7,984 bases of DNA from an uncultured Lachnospiraceae bacterium (GTDB lineage Bacteria > Bacillota > Clostridia > Lachnospirales > Lachnospiraceae): positions 1-7,984 of the forward strand of contig CANTGP010000129.1 of the NCBI GenBank assembly GCA_947653315.1, given 5' to 3'. The position numbers were made by a program, and so were the translations under genes. A model generated the notes under the pieces. The model worked only from the letters and a program-made list of their open reading frames with translations, did not search any database and was not told where the DNA came from. Shown here piece after piece: positions 1 to 7,172 of the stretch (positions within the stretch are counted from its first letter, which is position 1; each line of letters begins with the position of its first letter).

Positions 1-13
1 TTCTTGTATATAT

Positions 14-29
14 CTGTGCGCAAGCACAG
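14..29. other. Short stem-loop with GCAA tetraloop
   Basis: A 6-bp perfect stem (CTGTGC at 14-19, GCACAG at 24-29) closes a GCAA loop of the stable GNRA type. It is not followed by a run of T, so it is not a canonical intrinsic terminator. It may be the remains of the 3' end of a gene lying upstream of the window. Its function is unknown. Confidence 0.3.
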
Positions 30-130
30 TATATCATAAATTTCCGTGTTTTTCCACATAACCGATCAAAGTTTTAGGGTGGTTTTTCTGTGTAAGGCGG
101 CCTATATAAGGTAAAAATAAATGCTCCCGA

Positions 131-144
131 ACACACATGTGTGT
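131..144. promoter_or_regulatory. Perfect 14-bp palindrome, candidate operator
   Basis: ACACACATGTGTGT is a perfect inverted repeat centred between 137 and 138. It lies two bases upstream of a -35-like TTGAAG (146-151). This is the usual geometry of a site for a dimeric regulator in front of a promoter. The sequence is also a simple alternating purine-pyrimidine tract, so it could be a chance low-complexity palindrome. That it binds a regulator is inference. Confidence 0.35.
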
Positions 145-145
145 G

Positions 146-174
146 TTGAAGAAAAACGGGGAATGATATATAAT
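146..174 (+). promoter_or_regulatory. Candidate sigma-A promoter overlapping the annotated cls start
   Basis: TTGAAG (146-151), a 17-base spacer, and a perfect TATAAT (169-174) make a good vegetative promoter. The -10 box overlaps the ATG at 173 used as the cardiolipin synthase start, so transcription would begin near 181, inside the predicted gene. Either this match is fortuitous in AT-rich DNA and the real promoter lies upstream (a TATAAG at 105-110 has no good -35), or translation starts at a later ATG (206, 221 or 227). Confidence 0.4.
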
Positions 175-1693
175 GGGGAAATTAAAACTGAGGCTGCACT
201 TTGGGATGGGACGGGAAAATATGGTTATGGTTTGGCAGGAACTTGGCGCGGGAGTGGAATTTTTATTCGGGCATTTGATTTTCATTAATTTTATACTGGC
301 AGTTATCATTATTTTCTTCCAAAGGAAAGAGCCGCAGTCGGTTTGGACTTGGCTGCTGCTTCTGTATTTTATTCCGATACTTGGGTTTGTGTTTTACCTG
401 TTTCTTGGGACGGATATGCATAAGCAGAGGATGTTCCGGATTAAGGAAATCGAAGATCATTTAAATGAAGCAATACGCAAACAGGAGTTCCGGCTCCAAA
501 ACAAGGGGATGGAGCAGGAAAGTCCTGAAATTGCGGAATATTCCGATTTGGTTATGTATAATCTGGCGGCATCGGGGGCGATGCTGACCAATGATAACGA
601 TATCAGGATTTTCACGGACGGTAACGAAAAGTTCCATGCGCTGATGGAAGATATGCGGCAGGCACGCAAGTATATCCATGTGCAGTATTATATTATTAAA
701 AACGACGTACTGTTCCAACGGATCAAGGAAGTATTGGTTAAGAAAGCGGCGGAAGGCGTGGAGGTGCGCATCCTTTATGACGGCATGGGAGGACGGTTCG
801 TGAAAAAGAGCTGTTGGCGTGAGCTGAACCGGCAGGGTGTGCGGACCTCGGAATTTTTTCCGGCAGTATTGCGGCGTCTGCATCTTAGGATGAATTACAG
901 GAACCACCGGAAAATTGTGGTAATTGACGGAGAAACCGGTTATGTGGGCGGTTTTAATATCGGGAAGGAGTATATCGGATTGGATGATAAGTTCGGTTAC
1001 TGGAGGGATACCCACCTGCGCATTACCGGTTCCGCAGTGGCATCGCTGGAGTTAAGGTTTGCATTGGACTGGAATTATGCAGCCAAGGAAAACCTGTTTA
1101 TGACGGATAAATATGCCACGCACAGGAATATGGCGTCAAAGCAGCATTGTGAGGTACAGATTGTTTCCAGCGGACCGGATTCCAGGCACCGCAGTATCCG
1201 CGATAATTATCTGCGGATGATTGGGAAGGCGAAGAAAAGTATTTATATCCAAACGCCTTATTTTATTCCGGACGAGGCGATTTTGTCCGCGCTGTCCATT
1301 GCGGTTTCTTCGGGGATTGACGTGAATGTAATGATTCCCTGTAAGCCGGACCATCCCTTTGTGTATTGGGCGACGTATTCCTACATCGGCGATTTGGTAA
1401 TGGCAGGGGCGAAATGTTATACGTACCATAACGGTTTCCTCCATGCCAAAGGGATGGTGGTGGATGATACGGTACTCTGCTATGGGACGGCGAACATGGA
1501 TATCCGTAGTTTTGCCCTGAATTTTGAAGTGAATGCAGTGGTTTACAATGAAGGGCTGGCGCGTGCCATGAGGGAAATCTTTGACCGGGATTTGGAGCAG
1601 TGCAGACAGATTACGAAAAATATTTATATGGGAAGGACGCTGGTCATACGGTTTAAGGAACAGGTCTGCAGGCTTCTGTCGCCGCTTTTGTAG
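173..1693 (+). CDS. cls: Cardiolipin synthase, phospholipase D superfamily
   Basis: This membrane enzyme condenses two phosphatidylglycerol molecules into cardiolipin and glycerol. Two hydrophobic segments near residues 29-49 and 57-79 form the N-terminal membrane hairpin typical of bacterial Cls. Two HKD motifs (HxKx4D) follow: H245, K247, D252 in NHRKIVVID, trailed by a GGFNIG segment, and H424, K426, D431 in LHAKGMVVDD, trailed by GTANMDIRS. Both catalytic motifs are intact, and 506 residues is close to the usual size of about 480-510. The start is uncertain. ATG 173 has only a weak GGGGA (158-162) ten bases upstream and sits in a -10-like TATAAT. ATG 221 or 227 would remove 16-18 residues and leave both membrane segments whole. 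The gene stands alone: the next starts 176 bases after its stop, and I see no clear terminator. Function is assigned from family motifs with high confidence. Confidence 0.95.
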   Translation: MGKLKLRLHFGMGRENMVMVWQELGAGVEFLFGHLIFINFILAVIIIFFQRKEPQSVWTWLLLLYFIPILGFVFYLFLGTDMHKQRMFRIKEIEDHLNEAIRKQEFRLQNKGMEQESPEIAEYSDLVMYNLAASGAMLTNDNDIRIFTDGNEKFHALMEDMRQARKYIHVQYYIIKNDVLFQRIKEVLVKKAAEGVEVRILYDGMGGRFVKKSCWRELNRQGVRTSEFFPAVLRRLHLRMNYRNHRKIVVIDGETGYVGGFNIGKEYIGLDDKFGYWRDTHLRITGSAVASLELRFALDWNYAAKENLFMTDKYATHRNMASKQHCEVQIVSSGPDSRHRSIRDNYLRMIGKAKKSIYIQTPYFIPDEAILSALSIAVSSGIDVNVMIPCKPDHPFVYWATYSYIGDLVMAGAKCYTYHNGFLHAKGMVVDDTVLCYGTANMDIRSFALNFEVNAVVYNEGLARAMREIFDRDLEQCRQITKNIYMGRTLVIRFKEQVCRLLSPLL

Positions 1694-1787
1694 GAGGGGA
1701 ATCGGAGAGGCGGATTGCGGGAATGCTATTCCGGACATGCTTTGGGGAAAATAATCGGAAAAACTCTTTAACGGAAACGGATTTTGT

Positions 1788-1835
1788 GGTATAACTGAAA
1801 TATTGTTTGGTATACCGGGTGTTATAAGGTATGAT
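1788..1835 (+). promoter_or_regulatory. Promoter with three evenly spaced GGTAT boxes
   Basis: TTGGTA (1807-1812), a 17-base spacer and TATGAT (1830-1835) form a sigma-A type promoter for the lipoprotein starting at 1870, with transcription predicted near 1842. GGTAT occurs three times in the same orientation: GGTATAAC at 1788, GGTATACC at 1809 (itself an 8-bp palindrome) and GGTATGAT at 1828. Intervals are 21 and 19 bases, about two helical turns each. A second, weaker promoter (TTTAAC 1767-1772, TATAAC 1790-1795, spacer 17) overlaps the first box. Regulation through these boxes is inference. Confidence 0.5.
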
Positions 1836-1869
1836 AGGAATGAGCTGTTAAATAAAACAAGGAGACGAT

Positions 1870-3126
1870 ATGGGAAATAAGTTACGATTGCGGAAGGTAA
1901 TGACCGTTGCAGCCCTGGCTGCGGCCATGGCTTTGTTTGGCGCCTGCGGGGATACCGGCGGGGACGTGCAGGACGGAAACGGTACGGCAGAAAGCCAGGA
2001 AGGGGGGAACGGGGAACAGGAAGAAGATACGGCGGCGGACAGCGGCGGACAGGAAGATGCCGGAACCGGGGAAAATGACGGTGCGGCCGGCAATACACAG
2101 ACGGACGGCACCGTGCCGGAAAGCGGCAGGCGGGAATACGGACCGGACGCTTATTTAAGCGGTATCCGGGCATCGGATTATGTAAACTTGGGAGAGTATA
2201 AAGGGATTGCGGTGACACAGGCTCCGCCGGAGGTCACGGACGAATACAGGGATTCTTATATTGATTATTTGCTGTGTATCGACCCGAACAGGGGCGTAAT
2301 AGAAGGGGATACGGTTAATATCGATTATGCGGGGACGCTGGACGGTGTGCCGTTTGAAGGAGGTACCGCTTCGGGACAGGAATTGTTGATTGGGTCGGGG
2401 CGGTTTGTTCCGGGGTTTGAGGAAGGTCTGTTGGGAGCCAAAACCGGAGAGACGGTGGAAGTGCCCTTAACATTTCCCGAAAATTACCATGAGGAGCTGG
2501 CAGGCAAGGATGTGGTGTTTACCGTAACGATAAATTCCATTATGGCGCAGGAGCCGCAGGAATTGACGGATGAATATGTGAAAGGGCTGGATATCGGGTT
2601 AAGCACGGTGGAGGAGTACCGGCAGTACGCCTATGACGCGTTGTATGAGGATGCGTTGGAAACGTATGAGATGCAGGTGGAGGATGCCGCTTTGGGAATT
2701 GCGTTTGAGCGGTGTGAGTTTACCAAGGAGCCGCCGGAAGAAATGGTGGAGCGGCATATGGAAATCCTTACCTCCAATCTTTCCATGCAGGCAGCCGGAT
2801 ATGGAATGACGCTGTCACAGCTTATGGAAATGTACGGGATGGATGAGGCGGCATACCAGGAGGAATTCCGCAGCCAGGCGGTGGAGTATGTCAGGCAGCA
2901 GATTATGATTCAGGCAATCGCGGATGCGGAAGGGTTACGGGTTTCCGAGGAGGAATACCGGGGGGAACTGGAAGGACTTTTGGAAGGCTCCGCTTTCGGT
3001 ACGGTAGCGGAACTGGAAGAAGCGTTGGACGGCGAGGGATACCGGGAGTATATGCTCAGCCAAAAAGTACTGGGGTTCCTCAGGGAAAATGCGGTAGTAA
3101 CCGAAAACGCGGAAGAACAGCCATAA
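1870..3126 (+). CDS. Exported lipoprotein, FKBP-type prolyl isomerase with trigger-factor-like C-terminus
   Basis: This is probably a foldase anchored on the outer face of the membrane. The N-terminus has basic residues, a hydrophobic stretch (about 11-25) and a lipobox ending FGAC, with lipidated Cys26. An acidic, Gly-rich linker runs to about residue 88. Residues 144-226 are an FKBP domain (GDTVNIDYAGTLDG, then SGRFVPGFEEGLLGAKTGE), which catalyses cis-trans isomerisation of prolyl bonds. Residues about 230-410 are Glu-rich and probably helical, and resemble the C-terminal chaperone arms of trigger factor, including a YVRQQIMIQAIADAEGL segment. The trigger factor ribosome-binding domain is absent, replaced by the lipoprotein signal. 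This points to folding of secreted proteins rather than nascent chains, a role like that of PrsA. AAGGAG (1859-1864) sits five bases before ATG 1870. Automated annotation may call it trigger factor. The substrate is unknown. Confidence 0.88.
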   Translation: MGNKLRLRKVMTVAALAAAMALFGACGDTGGDVQDGNGTAESQEGGNGEQEEDTAADSGGQEDAGTGENDGAAGNTQTDGTVPESGRREYGPDAYLSGIRASDYVNLGEYKGIAVTQAPPEVTDEYRDSYIDYLLCIDPNRGVIEGDTVNIDYAGTLDGVPFEGGTASGQELLIGSGRFVPGFEEGLLGAKTGETVEVPLTFPENYHEELAGKDVVFTVTINSIMAQEPQELTDEYVKGLDIGLSTVEEYRQYAYDALYEDALETYEMQVEDAALGIAFERCEFTKEPPEEMVERHMEILTSNLSMQAAGYGMTLSQLMEMYGMDEAAYQEEFRSQAVEYVRQQIMIQAIADAEGLRVSEEEYRGELEGLLEGSAFGTVAELEEALDGEGYREYMLSQKVLGFLRENAVVTENAEEQP

Positions 3127-3140
3127 GGCGAGCCGGAAAA

Positions 3141-3221
3141 AAGACGGGAATCGAAGACGGGAATCAGTGCAGGCATAAATACGGAAATCAAAAAGATTCG
3201 GGATAAAAAAGATTTTGGATA
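3141..3221 (+). repeat. Two short tandem duplications in the asnS leader
   Basis: AAGACGGGAATC occurs at 3141-3152 and again at 3154-3165, a perfect 12-base copy at a 13-base period. Just downstream, AAAAGATTCGGGATA (3191-3205) and AAAAGATTTTGGATA (3207-3221) form an imperfect pair at a 16-base period with two mismatches. They fill most of the 115 bases between the lipoprotein stop and asnS. I see no terminator, strong promoter or T-box motif here, so asnS may be partly read from upstream. The repeats may simply be replication slippage. Confidence 0.6.
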
Positions 3222-3225
3222 AAGA

Positions 3226-3233
3226 AGAAGGAG
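3226..3233 (+). promoter_or_regulatory. Ribosome binding site that fixes the asnS start
   Basis: AGAAGGAG lies eight bases before ATG 3242, ideal spacing. An in-frame TTG at 3215 would add nine residues, but it lies upstream of this site and would place the site inside the coding sequence. ATG 3242 is therefore preferred. Confidence 0.85.
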
Positions 3234-3241
3234 TAGTTAAG

Positions 3242-4633
3242 ATGAATTTGACAGACATTAAGGAATTGTACCGTAACAGGGAGCAGTATATTGGGAAACA
3301 GGTGACGGTGGGGGGCTGGATCCGCAGCATCCGGGATTCCAAAACCTTTGGTTTTCTTGTGGTGAATGACGGAACCTTTTTTGAGCCGCTGCAAATCGTG
3401 TACAGCGATAAGCTGGGAAATTTCGGGCAGATCAGTAAGTTAAACGTGGGTTCGGCGGTAATCGTAACCGGAACGGTGGTGGCTACGCCGGAGGCAAAGC
3501 AGCCTTTTGAGATGCAGGCGGAGGAAGTTTTGGTGGAAGGGGCTTCCACGGCGGACTATCCGCTGCAGAAGAAAAGGCACAGTTTTGAATACCTGCGGAC
3601 GATTTCCCATCTGCGTCCCCGCACCAATACGTTCCAGGCCGTATTCCGTGTGCGTTCGCTGATTGCTTATGCCATCCATACGTTTTTTATGGAACGGGGA
3701 TTTGTTTACGTGCATACGCCCATCATTACGGGAAGCGACTGTGAAGGAGCCGGTGAAATGTTCCAGGTGACGACGCTGGATTTGGACAACCTTCCGCGGA
3801 CCGGGGAGGGGCAGGTGGATTATTCCCAGGACTTTTTCGGAAAACCCACCAACCTGACGGTAAGCGGGCAGTTAAACGTGGAAACCTATGCGTTTGCCTT
3901 TAAAAATGTGTATACGTTCGGTCCCACATTCCGTGCGGAAAATTCCAACACCACCCGTCATGCGGCGGAATTTTGGATGATTGAGCCGGAAATGGCGTTT
4001 GCGGATTTAAAGGACGACATGATGCTGGCGGAAGCGATGTTAAAGCATATTATCCGGTATGTGCTGGAAAATGCGAAAGAGGAGATGAACTTCTTTAACC
4101 AGTTTGTGGACAAGGGACTGATTGAAAGGCTGGAGCATGTGTTAAATTCCGATTTCGGCCATGTGACCTATACGGAAGCCATTGAAATACTGGAAAAACA
4201 CAATGAGGAATTTGAATACAAAGTTTTTTGGGGCTGTGATTTGCAGACGGAGCATGAGCGTTTCCTGACGGAACAGGAATTTAAACGTCCGGTTTTCGTG
4301 ACGGATTATCCGAAGGAAATCAAGGCGTTTTACATGAAATTGAATGAGGACGGCAAAACCGTGGCGGCCATGGATTGTCTGGTTCCTGGTATCGGTGAAA
4401 TCATCGGGGGCAGCCAAAGGGAGGACAGTTTGGAAGTTTTGGAACGGCGTATGGAGGAACTGGGGCTTAGGAAAGAGGATTACGGCTTCTATTTGGATTT
4501 GCGCAAATACGGTTCCGTGCGCCATGCAGGCTTCGGGCTTGGTTTTGAAAGGTGTGTGATGTACCTGACGGGAATGGGAAATATCAGGGACGTGGTTCCT
4601 TTCCCGCGGACGGTTAAGAACTGCGAGCTGTAA
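3242..4633 (+). CDS. asnS: Asparaginyl-tRNA synthetase
   Basis: This cytoplasmic class IIb aminoacyl-tRNA synthetase attaches asparagine to tRNA-Asn using ATP. With the ATG at 3242 the protein has 463 residues, matching the usual bacterial length of about 460-466. An OB-fold anticodon-binding domain occupies about residues 15-105 ([19 protein letters not shown]). The catalytic core carries motif 1 around 148-165 ([20 protein letters not shown]), motif 2 with the FRAE signature at 230-233 and the following [17 protein letters not shown], and motif 3 with GLGFER at 432-437 near the C-terminus. GEMFQVTT and the NSNTTRH stretch favour AsnRS over AspRS or LysRS. No T-box leader, common for synthetase genes in Bacillota, is visible in the 115 bases upstream. 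The gene looks intact and needs no neighbour for its function. Confidence 0.97.
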   Translation: MNLTDIKELYRNREQYIGKQVTVGGWIRSIRDSKTFGFLVVNDGTFFEPLQIVYSDKLGNFGQISKLNVGSAVIVTGTVVATPEAKQPFEMQAEEVLVEGASTADYPLQKKRHSFEYLRTISHLRPRTNTFQAVFRVRSLIAYAIHTFFMERGFVYVHTPIITGSDCEGAGEMFQVTTLDLDNLPRTGEGQVDYSQDFFGKPTNLTVSGQLNVETYAFAFKNVYTFGPTFRAENSNTTRHAAEFWMIEPEMAFADLKDDMMLAEAMLKHIIRYVLENAKEEMNFFNQFVDKGLIERLEHVLNSDFGHVTYTEAIEILEKHNEEFEYKVFWGCDLQTEHERFLTEQEFKRPVFVTDYPKEIKAFYMKLNEDGKTVAAMDCLVPGIGEIIGGSQREDSLEVLERRMEELGLRKEDYGFYLDLRKYGSVRHAGFGLGFERCVMYLTGMGNIRDVVPFPRTVKNCEL

Positions 4634-4646
4634 GAAGATGAGGGAA

Positions 4647-4709
4647 CGGTTCCTTTTACAAAGCGGTATTTGCCTTTGGCGGCGCTTTATGGCTTTATGA
4701 AAGGAACCG
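4647..4709. other. Nested inverted repeat between asnS and the NlpC/P60 gene
   Basis: A 10-bp perfect outer arm (CGGTTCCTTT 4647-4656, AAAGGAACCG 4700-4709) encloses a 6-bp arm (AAAGCG 4660-4665, CGCTTT 4683-4688), which encloses a GCC-TTT-GGC hairpin (4672-4680). The result would be one long, interrupted hairpin in RNA. Neither side is followed by a T run, so it is not a standard intrinsic terminator. It could attenuate read-through, stabilise an mRNA end or bind a regulator. Which of these applies cannot be told from sequence. Confidence 0.5.
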
Positions 4710-4757
4710 CTGCAATATGGCAACAGGAAATCTGCACAGGATGAAACGGGGTTGTGT

Positions 4758-5996
4758 ATGGGAAAGAAAATCTTGGGATGGGTCGGGGCAGGCATGGCAT
4801 GTCTGATGATATGTTTTTCTTCGGGCAAAGTATATGCCTCCTCCATAGCGGACATAAAGCGGCAGCAGGAAGAAGACAAAAGGCAACTGAATAATGTGCA
4901 GGGACAGATTTCGGGGCTGGAAAGCGAGCAGGGCGAAGTCGGTGAAGAAATCGAGGAATTGGATGCCAGTGTGGTGGAGCTGATTGCCAGTGTGGAGATC
5001 ATCAAGGAGGAAATCGTTGACAAAGAAGCGCAGATACAAGTGACCGAAGGGGAGTATGCGGAGGCGAAGCGTCAGGAAGAAGAACAGTATGAGACGATGA
5101 AGCGGCGCATCCAGTTCATGTATGAAGAAGGGGATATTTCTTATATGCAGCTATTGATGACCAGCGACAGTTTCGGAGATATGCTGAATAAAGCGGACTA
5201 CATCGAACAGCTTTATGAGTACGACAGGAAGATGCTGCAGCAATACCAGGAAACGAAGGAATACGTCCAACAGGTATGGGACCGGCTGGAGGAGGAAAAG
5301 TCGGAGCTGGAAGCGTCGAAGCATGAGCTGGAGGAGGAACAGGCATACATGGAACAACTGCTGGAGGAAAAACGGCAGCAGTATGAAAATTTTAACGTGC
5401 AGATTGCCAAGGCAAAACAGCAGGCGGCGGCATACAAGACAAGAATCAAACAGCAGACGGCGCAGATAAAGAAGCTGGAGGAGGAAGAACGGAAACGCCG
5501 CGAGGAGGAAGAACGCAGGAAAAGGGAAGAAGAAGCCCGCAGGGCGGCACAGGCCGCGGCAAACGCTTCTTCCGGTTCCTCATCTTCCGAATCCTCCGGT
5601 TCGTCGGGAAGCCAGTCTTCCTCACAGTCCGTAAGCATCCCGTCCGGCGGCAGCGCCAGCGGGCAGGCGATTGCCAATTATGCCTGCCAGTTTATCGGCA
5701 ATCCCTATGTGGCGGGAGGCACCAGCCTGACCGACGGCGCCGACTGTTCAGGATTTGTCTGGAGGGTATTTAAGGATAAGGGGTATTCGGTTCCGCGTAC
5801 ATCGTGGGATTTACGCAGCGCCGGAAGGGAAGTGTCTTATTCCGAAGCACAGCCCGGAGATATCGTATGTTATGCGGGGCATGTGGGAATTTACATAGGA
5901 AACGGGAATATCGTCCATGCCAGTACGCCGAAATCGGGGATTAAGATTACGACGGCAACGTATAAATCCATACTTTCGGTGCGCAGGGTGGCGTAA
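4758..5996 (+). CDS. Secreted coiled-coil NlpC/P60 peptidoglycan hydrolase, PcsB/CwlO-like
   Basis: This is probably a secreted D,L-endopeptidase that cuts peptidoglycan stem peptides during growth or division. Counting from ATG 4758 (412 residues), a signal peptide ends near VYA-SS at residue 27. A long Glu/Lys/Gln-rich coiled coil fills about 28-267, broken near 117-148 by a segment typical of PcsB-like proteins (ISYMQLLMTSDSFGDML). A Ser/Gly linker spans about 270-300. The C-terminal NlpC/P60 domain begins near GQAIANYACQFIGNPY. Its catalytic set is complete: Cys330 in DCSGF, His375 in GHVGIY and His387 in VHAS. In PcsB and CwlO the coiled coil is controlled by FtsEX. No ftsEX genes are here, so that partnership is inference from family. 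GGGG (4748-4751) six bases upstream supports ATG 4758. An in-frame TTG at 4752 would add two residues. The gene ends before a shared terminator. Confidence 0.93.
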   Translation: MGKKILGWVGAGMACLMICFSSGKVYASSIADIKRQQEEDKRQLNNVQGQISGLESEQGEVGEEIEELDASVVELIASVEIIKEEIVDKEAQIQVTEGEYAEAKRQEEEQYETMKRRIQFMYEEGDISYMQLLMTSDSFGDMLNKADYIEQLYEYDRKMLQQYQETKEYVQQVWDRLEEEKSELEASKHELEEEQAYMEQLLEEKRQQYENFNVQIAKAKQQAAAYKTRIKQQTAQIKKLEEEERKRREEEERRKREEEARRAAQAAANASSGSSSSESSGSSGSQSSSQSVSIPSGGSASGQAIANYACQFIGNPYVAGGTSLTDGADCSGFVWRVFKDKGYSVPRTSWDLRSAGREVSYSEAQPGDIVCYAGHVGIYIGNGNIVHASTPKSGIKITTATYKSILSVRRVA

Positions 5997-6021
5997 GGAT
6001 TGGTTGATTTTAATAAGGAAA

Positions 6022-6059
6022 AACGGCGGCAGCCCAAGAGGAATGGACTTGCCGCCGTT
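6022..6059. terminator. Bidirectional intrinsic terminator
   Basis: AACGGCGGC (6022-6030) pairs perfectly with GCCGCCGTT (6051-6059) across a 20-base loop. The plus-strand transcript continues into TTATTT after the stem; the minus-strand transcript reads GCCGCCGTTTTTCC, a run of five T. It lies between two convergent genes, 25 bases after the NlpC/P60 stop and 22 bases beyond the lipoprotein stop, so it can serve both. The minus-strand tail is the stronger. Confidence 0.85.
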
Positions 6060-6081
6060 ATTTATGCACAGTTCCGTGCCG

Positions 6082-6936
6082 TTACTTTTGCTCCGTCGTT
6101 TCTTTCGGGGGATCGCAGTTGATGCCGATAATGCCGAGGATACCGTCGTCGTCCACGTCAAAGGTAAGGCTTGGTGCGCCGTTTCCCATGACGAAACCGG
6201 CATCCGTGTATTTCAGGTCAAACAGGTTGTAATTTGCCAAACGCGTCACCAGGGCTTCGGTAAATATTTTCTCATTGTCGATGGCTTCAAATTCACCGGA
6301 TGTGTTAATGCTGCCGCTGTATCCGTTGGCGGAAAGGAAAACGGGGAAATTGGTCAGGTCGGAAAGCGCCTTTAAGTCCATTGCCCTTGCCGCGTTAATG
6401 ATTTTTATGGCAAATGCATATTCTTCCAGGTAAATTCCCGTAATCATGGAGCTATCGGAGATTCCGGTGAGGGAAGCATGGCTTTCATCCAAAGAACCAA
6501 TGTAGGTAAAGGTTGCCAGTTGTCCGATGGTGATGGAGTTTAAATTGCCGGTTACGCCGCTTTCGGGAATGGTCATGTCATAGCGGCTTCCGTCGGGAAC
6601 CTGGATGGAAACGGAGTAATGTGTGGCATCGGTGATAATGCCCACCACGGTATGTGTTTCCGTATCCACGACGCTGGGTTCCGGTTCGCTTTCCATAATG
6701 GAAAACGGAGACGGGATGAGCGGTTCGGTGCTGGCGGAAGGGAAGGTGGTGTTGGAAGTGGAAGACCCTGCATTCTGCGGTGCAGGGGGGATTTCCCCAT
6801 CTTCGCCGTCCTGGTTTTCCTCTTGTTCTTCTTTATTTTCCGCCGCATCGTCCTGGGCGTCTTCCGCACCGCAGCCGCCGAAGGCAATGCAGCCGGTCAG
6901 GAGAAGGGCAAACAGTTTAAGGTATTTTCTTTTCAT
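6082..6936 (-). CDS. Lipoprotein of unknown function, two predicted domains
   Basis: I do not recognise a named function. The 284-residue product starts with KRKYLKLF and a hydrophobic core. Two possible lipidation sites follow: LTGC (Cys16) and FGGC (Cys22). The second is better placed at the end of the hydrophobic stretch; the first matches the lipobox consensus well. An acidic, then Pro/Ser/Thr-rich linker covers about residues 24-92. Residues 93-160 look like a small beta-rich domain (HTVVGIITDATHYSVSIQV, then TIGQLATFTYIG). Residues about 172-272 form an alpha/beta segment (AFAIKIINAARAMDLKALSD, then NEKIFTEALVTRL, then DVDDDGILGIIGI), with a shape reminiscent of small NTF2-like or ligand-binding domains in clostridial lipoproteins; that comparison is from memory and weak. 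AAGGA lies 13 bases before the ATG. The gene is probably monocistronic, with its own promoter and terminator. Confidence 0.85.
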   Translation of the reverse strand: MKRKYLKLFALLLTGCIAFGGCGAEDAQDDAAENKEEQEENQDGEDGEIPPAPQNAGSSTSNTTFPSASTEPLIPSPFSIMESEPEPSVVDTETHTVVGIITDATHYSVSIQVPDGSRYDMTIPESGVTGNLNSITIGQLATFTYIGSLDESHASLTGISDSSMITGIYLEEYAFAIKIINAARAMDLKALSDLTNFPVFLSANGYSGSINTSGEFEAIDNEKIFTEALVTRLANYNLFDLKYTDAGFVMGNGAPSLTFDVDDDGILGIIGINCDPPKETTEQK

Positions 6937-6982
6937 CGGTTTGTTTCCATCCTTTTTGTTTCGTGAATTTGTTGATACTTAC

Positions 6983-7012
6983 ATAATATACTACGGATGG
7001 ACGGGATGTCAA
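6983..7012 (-). promoter_or_regulatory. Sigma-A promoter of the minus-strand lipoprotein
   Basis: On the minus strand a perfect TTGACA (7012-7007) is followed by TATATT (6990-6985, spacer 16) or TATTAT (6988-6983, spacer 18), each one mismatch from TATAAT. Transcription would start near 6978, giving an untranslated leader of about 40 bases before the ATG at 6936. It is the best canonical promoter in the window. Confidence 0.8.
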
Positions 7013-7150
7013 ATTTTTTCAGACTTTCCTGCTGTGCTAAAGCCTGAAAGGCTGGGAGGACGCACGGGAGGGATTTCTTTGCAGGGCGGCGGCAGCGGGA
7101 TTGCATGTCCCGGATTAATCGTGCACTTTTCCGCGAGTTGCGGGTCAATT
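7013..7150. other. Non-coding stretch between divergent promoters
   Basis: No convincing gene lies here; the overlapping open frames lack family character or ribosome sites. Two small inverted repeats are visible: AGCCT-GAA-AGGCT (7041-7053) and CGGGA-TTGCATG-TCCCG (7096-7112). Neither has a T tail. The stretch is richer in G and C than the promoters on either side. I see no other structure in it. Confidence 0.5.
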
Positions 7151-7172
7151 TGTGGTAAATGGAGGGAGGAAG

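Noticed and set aside
121..288. A 55-codon plus-strand frame beginning MLPNTHVCVEEKRG, with AAGG nine bases upstream of its ATG
   Set aside because: It overlaps the cls 5' end in another frame, shows no family character, and crosses the palindrome and promoter-like element. It is probably a chance frame.
1718..1734. Hairpin GGAAT-GCT-ATTCC after cls, considered as a terminator
   Set aside because: The stem is only 5 bp, AT-containing and not followed by a T run, so it does not qualify.
1136..2218. A 360-codon minus-strand frame
   Set aside because: It lies opposite cls and the FKBP lipoprotein. Its product is a Pro/Arg/His-rich composition typical of an antisense shadow, and both real genes have clear motifs.
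3127..3241. T-box riboswitch upstream of asnS
   Set aside because: The leader is too short and shows no T-box consensus, specifier stem or terminator/antiterminator pair.
4142..5023. A 293-codon minus-strand frame
   Set aside because: It spans the end of asnS, the intergenic hairpin and the start of the NlpC/P60 gene on the opposite strand; Ser-rich low-complexity sequence indicates a shadow.
5561..5660. Ser/Gly codon-rich run in the NlpC/P60 gene, considered as a tandem repeat
   Set aside because: No fixed period is visible. It is a low-complexity linker between the coiled coil and the catalytic domain.
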